Of a stretch of 9,476 nt of DNA, positions 6,862-9,476 are shown in pieces (the stretch's first letter is position 1; every line of letters starts with the position of its first letter). A program made the translations under genes and the position numbers. Under the pieces are notes generated by a model. It saw nothing but the letters and a program-made list of their open reading frames with translations, was not told where the DNA came from and did no database searches. Source of the stretch: Alphaproteobacteria bacterium (GTDB lineage: Bacteria; Pseudomonadota; Alphaproteobacteria; RS24); the NCBI GenBank assembly GCA_009920875.1, contig RFZE01000049.1, positions 1 to 9,476 of the forward strand, given 5' to 3'.

Positions 6862-7259
6862 TTTTCTTCCGCCGCAATGGAAATGGCGCCAACGCCGGCC
6901 AAGCGCACTTGGTCCATAATTTCGACCAACACACCCGTCTCAGCTTTTTTGTCGGCCTGTATCACCGCACCGCCTTGCGGGTTTTCCGCATGCAGGCGCT
7001 CAACATTGGCGCGCACGGCGGCCAAATCGACCTCGCGGCGATTAATATAAATCTCATTATTTTCGCCAATGGCAATCAAAATGCCGACACGGCTTTGCTT
7101 GACCGCGGTTTCAGCATCGGGCCGCGTCACATCAAGGCCGCTTTCTTTGACAAAGGTCGCGGTGACGATGAAGAAAATCAGCATGATGAAGACAATGTCG
7201 AGCATTGGCGTCATATCAATGGCGCTTTCTTCTTCCTGTCGTGCATGTCGTTTGCGCAT
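6858..7259 (-). CDS. exbD: ExbD/TolR-family proton-channel subunit
   Basis: A 133-residue protein of standard ExbD length. The cytoplasmic N-terminus is charged (RKRHARQEEES), followed by the family signature IDMTPMLDIVFIMLIFFIV at 14-32; D21 is the conserved membrane aspartate that carries protons. The rest is the periplasmic domain (VDLAAVRANVERL, GAVIQADKKAETGVLVEIMDQVRLAG). It works as a dimer inside the ExbB pentamer and passes proton-motive force to TonB. AGGGA sits 5-6 nt before the ATG at 7259. The gene is 10 nt after exbB and overlaps tonB by 4 nt. In-frame sequence upstream to 7427 is exbB read in another frame and has no ExbD features. Confidence 0.95.
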   Translation of the reverse strand: MRKRHARQEEESAIDMTPMLDIVFIMLIFFIVTATFVKESGLDVTRPDAETAVKQSRVGILIAIGENNEIYINRREVDLAAVRANVERLHAENPQGGAVIQADKKAETGVLVEIMDQVRLAGVGAISIAAEEK

Positions 7260-7269
7260 GGGGTTCCCT

Positions 7270-7824
7270 CTAATCAGCCAATTCCAATTGGTCGGCAAAA
7301 TGCTCGACCGAGCGGTCGGCTTTGCGTTCCAGTCCGGCGGTAAAAAACAATCCGGATAATGCCACCACCATGCCGGCCATGGTCGGCAATGTGGCTTTTG
7401 AGATGCCCGCCGCCATGGCACGCGCATTGCCCGAGCCGGTAACCGCCATCACGTCAAATACTTCCACCATGCCGGTGACCGTGCCCAACAGCCCGAGAAA
7501 CGGGGCCAAAGCCACCAGCACTTTAATATAGGCCAAATTGGCGCGCGCTTTCAGCTTGGCATCGGAAATCATCATTTCGCGAATGCGATGCGCCATCCAG
7601 CTTTGATGCTCTTTTCGCGCTTGCCATTTGGCAATATGGGCCGCACTCAACGTCTTAAACTCATTGCGAAAGAAGTTATAGCGCTCATAAATCAAAGCCC
7701 AAAGCAGCAAAGTCGCCAGCATGATGATGAGCAACACATTGCCACCCAATTCGAGGAAATCGCGCACGCCGCGCAACGCCTCAAACGGGTTCAAGAACAA
7801 AAACAATATGTCGGTGAACGTCAC
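7270..7824 (-). CDS. exbB: ExbB/TolQ-family proton-channel subunit
   Basis: A 184-residue protein, the short ExbB2-type size. Three membrane segments are visible: about 27-47, 99-121 with the signature APFLGLLGTVTGM (107-119), and 144-164 following AAGISKAT. It forms the inner-membrane pentamer that, with ExbD, turns proton flow into force on TonB. The start is a GTG at 7824: GGAG at 7834-7837 overlaps the stop codon of the upstream gene and lies 9 nt before it, and the first residues (TFTDILFLFLNPFEAL) fit the family N-terminus. Gaps of 12 nt upstream and 10 nt downstream place it firmly in the operon. Confidence 0.93.
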   Translation of the reverse strand: MTFTDILFLFLNPFEALRGVRDFLELGGNVLLIIMLATLLLWALIYERYNFFRNEFKTLSAAHIAKWQARKEHQSWMAHRIREMMISDAKLKARANLAYIKVLVALAPFLGLLGTVTGMVEVFDVMAVTGSGNARAMAAGISKATLPTMAGMVVALSGLFFTAGLERKADRSVEHFADQLELAD

Positions 7825-7836
7825 GACGCGGCGCTC

Positions 7837-8299
7837 CTATTTACCCTCAGCATGCGCGGCAATCAGACCGGCCGCCTGTTCTTCCAAAATTTGCACAATT
7901 TCGCGCGAGCGCGTCGCCGCAATCGCGTGCAGCAGCAAAATCGGAATGGCCACGACCAGACCCAAAACCGTCGTCATCAAAGCCTGGCTGATACCGCCGG
8001 CCATCAGTTTCGGGTCACCCGTGCCAAACAAGGTAATGGCTTGGAAGGTCAAAATCATCCCCGTCACCGTGCCCAAAAGCCCCATAAGCGGCGCCACACC
8101 GGCCAATAGCTTCAACAGAGACAGGTTTTTCTCAAGCGCCGGCATTTCTTTCAAAATCGCATCATCAAGCTTTAATTCCAGCGTTTCCACATCCAGCTTT
8201 TTCTGTCCCGCGGCCGCGTGATAGGCCGCCCAGACGCGACCAAGAGGCGAGTCGCCTTCGGCTGCACCGGCATCCATTTGCGCTTTCACCACGCGCGCC
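7837..8299 (-). CDS. TtpC-like MotA/TolQ/ExbB proton-channel family protein, 3' part only
   Basis: Only the C-terminal ~150 residues survive. Visible features are GDSPLGRVWAAY, a conserved segment before the channel helices, then ETLELKLDDAILKEMPALEKNL, the signature GVAPLMGLLGTVTGM, and a last membrane helix ALMTTVLGLVVAIPILLL. This layout, followed by a short ExbB, ExbD, TonB and TPR gene, is that of TtpC, the long ExbB-like protein (about 450 residues in Vibrio) needed by the TonB2 system. The N-terminal signal peptide, coiled coil and first membrane helix are missing because the sequence changes source at about 8285-8315; residues read upstream of ARVVKAQMD (an apparent start at 8340) come from antisense of the foreign dehydrogenase. 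The truncation most likely reflects assembly, so the gene is probably intact in its real genome. Confidence 0.85.
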
Positions 8300-8315
8300 G
8301 TCAGGGTCGCGGACA
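8285..8315. other. Chimeric junction between two genomes
   Basis: Left of this interval the minus strand gives a good TtpC-like protein down to VVKAQMD (8270-8290). Right of it the plus strand gives a good FadE5-like protein from about TRAVRVAD (8291-8314). The interval can be read sensibly both ways, which suggests a short shared or overlapping GC-rich stretch (ACGCGCGCC) at the join. GC rises from about 55% to over 70% within tens of bases, and two coding regions facing each other are both cut. Confidence 0.8.
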
Positions 8316-9476
8316 GCGGGGCGGACGACCTCGGCAGCATCTACCACCTCGAGGGCATCAAGCGGTTCATCACGTCGGCGGACGCGACGCCACTGCACGC
8401 GAACACCGTGCACCTCGCCCTCGCACGTCCGGAGGGAGCGGGCCCCGGCACGAAGGGGCTCTCCCTCTTCATCGTCCCGAAGTACCTGGTGAACGAGGAC
8501 GGCTCGCTCGGTGCGCGCAACGGCGTTCGCGTCTCGAACCTCGAGCACAAGATGGGCATCAAGGGGTCGGCGACCTGCGAGCTCTCCCTCGGCCAGGACG
8601 GGACGCCTTGCGTCGGCTACCTCGTGGGCGACGTGCACGACGGCATCCGGCAGATGTTCCTCGTCATCGAGTACGCCCGCATGATGGTCGGTACGAAGGC
8701 GATGTCGACCCTCTCCACCGGCTACCTCAACGCGCTCGACTACGCGAAGATCCGCCAGCAGGGCGCGGACCTCACGCGTTCGGCCGACAAGTGCGCACCG
8801 CGCGTCCCGATCGTCCAGCACGCGGACGTGCGTCGCGGTCTCATGGAGCAGAAGGCGCACGCAGAGGGCATGCGCGCGCTGGTGATGTTCACCGGCTGGG
8901 TGCAGGACCAGGCGGTGCTCGCCGGTGAGGGGACCGACGAGCACGCGACGTGGTTGAAGCGAGAGGACCTGCTCCTCCCGCTCGTCAAGGGATACTGCTC
9001 GGAGAAGGCGTACGAGCTGCTCGGTTCGATGACGCTGCAGACCTTCGGTGGCTCGGGCTACACGCAGGACTATCCGATCGAGCAGTACGTCCGAGACGCG
9101 AAGATCGACACCCTCTACGAGGGGACGACCGCCATCCAGGCGCTCGACCTGCTCTTCCGCAAGATCGTGAAGGACCAGGGTCAGACGCTGATGTGGCTCG
9201 CCGAGCACGTCCAGGAGACCGTGAAGGCCGGCTCGGGTGATGACCCGTTCGAGCGCGAGCGCACGCTGCTCGGGCAGGGACTCGAGGACGCGCAGGCACA
9301 CCTCGGGGTCCTGCTCACCCACGCCATGGCATCGATGGACGAGACGAAGCGGGAGCAGATCCACCTCGCCGGTCTGCAGTCGACCGCGTTCCTCTACTCG
9401 CTGGCCGAGGTCGCGGTCGCATGGCTCCTCGTGCGTCATGCGGAGATCGCCCAGGCGCGTCTCGATGCGCTCGAGG
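8288..9476 (+). CDS. FadE5-like acyl-CoA dehydrogenase, internal fragment (high-GC, actinobacterial type)
   Basis: The plus strand is open without a stop to the right edge, giving about 396 codons and lacking both ends. The product closely recalls mycobacterial FadE5 (about 610 residues): HLEGIKRFITSAD and GPGTKGLSLFIVPK in the middle beta domain, HKMGIKGSATCEL, ARMMVGTKAMSTLSTGYLNA, LQTFGGSGYTQDYPIEQY, and DAKIDTLYEGTTAIQA, where the Glu of YEGT (codon 9119-9121) is the catalytic base. The chain continues into the extra C-terminal helical domain of this long subfamily. It would oxidise acyl-CoA to trans-2-enoyl-CoA with FAD. The N-terminal helical domain and the EPxAGSD flavin motif lie beyond the junction and are absent. 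GC (over 70%) and C/G-ending codons differ sharply from all genes to the left. Family and actinobacterial affinity are judged by memory of family sequences. Confidence 0.88.

Noticed and set aside
8218..8928. A 236-codon plus-strand frame in the GC-rich block
   Set aside because: It is an out-of-frame reading of the dehydrogenase, rich in Arg, Pro and Gly, and its start lies in the other genome's sequence.
8165..9439. A 424-codon open frame on the minus strand across the junction and the GC-rich block
   Set aside because: It is antisense to the dehydrogenase, has Arg/Leu/Val-rich low-complexity composition typical of reversed high-GC coding DNA, shows no family motif and runs through the chimeric join.

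Overview
The window is metagenome-like DNA made of two unrelated blocks. Positions 1 to about 8295 look like one alphaproteobacterial chromosome: roughly 50-60% GC in most genes (hand-counted samples), good Shine-Dalgarno sites, tight gene packing and a TtpC/ExbB/ExbD/TonB/TPR operon. From about 8300 to the end the DNA jumps to roughly 70-75% GC (two hand-counted lines) with actinobacterial-style codon use, and encodes a piece of a FadE5-like acyl-CoA dehydrogenase. The switch falls inside two genes at once: the TtpC-like gene loses its 5' part and the dehydrogenase its 5' part, and they meet head to head. The simplest reading is a chimeric contig, so linkage across about 8295 should not be trusted.

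Layout: 1-659 (-) is a partial HAD phosphatase of the mannosyl-3-phosphoglycerate phosphatase/YedP type, running off the left edge. 805-1515 (+) is a low-GC gene for an exported protein made of two similar halves (possible dimeric alpha/beta-barrel fold), closed by a strong intrinsic terminator at 1606-1634. 1636-3093 (-) is an EthA-like Baeyer-Villiger flavin monooxygenase, preceded on the same strand by a nitroreductase (3201-3881) with a recognisable promoter. Divergent from that pair is a CitE/malyl-CoA-lyase-like CoA-ester lyase (4030-4941, +).

From 8299 back to 4949 on the minus strand runs the energy-transduction operon: TtpC-like MotA/TolQ/ExbB protein (3' part only), ExbB, ExbD, TonB and an exported TPR protein. 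Gaps are 12, 10, -4 and 5 nt, so the set is almost certainly co-transcribed. It should couple the proton gradient of the inner membrane to outer-membrane TonB-dependent receptors, as in the Vibrio TonB2/TtpC type. No receptor gene lies in the window. The operon converges on the lyase gene with 7 nt between the two stop codons.

No tRNA, rRNA, CRISPR array, insertion sequence or phage gene was seen, and no gap between genes exceeds 300 bases. I did not find a convincing new biological system. The points most worth checking are the chimeric junction, the low-GC duplicated exported protein and the EthA/nitroreductase flavoenzyme pair.
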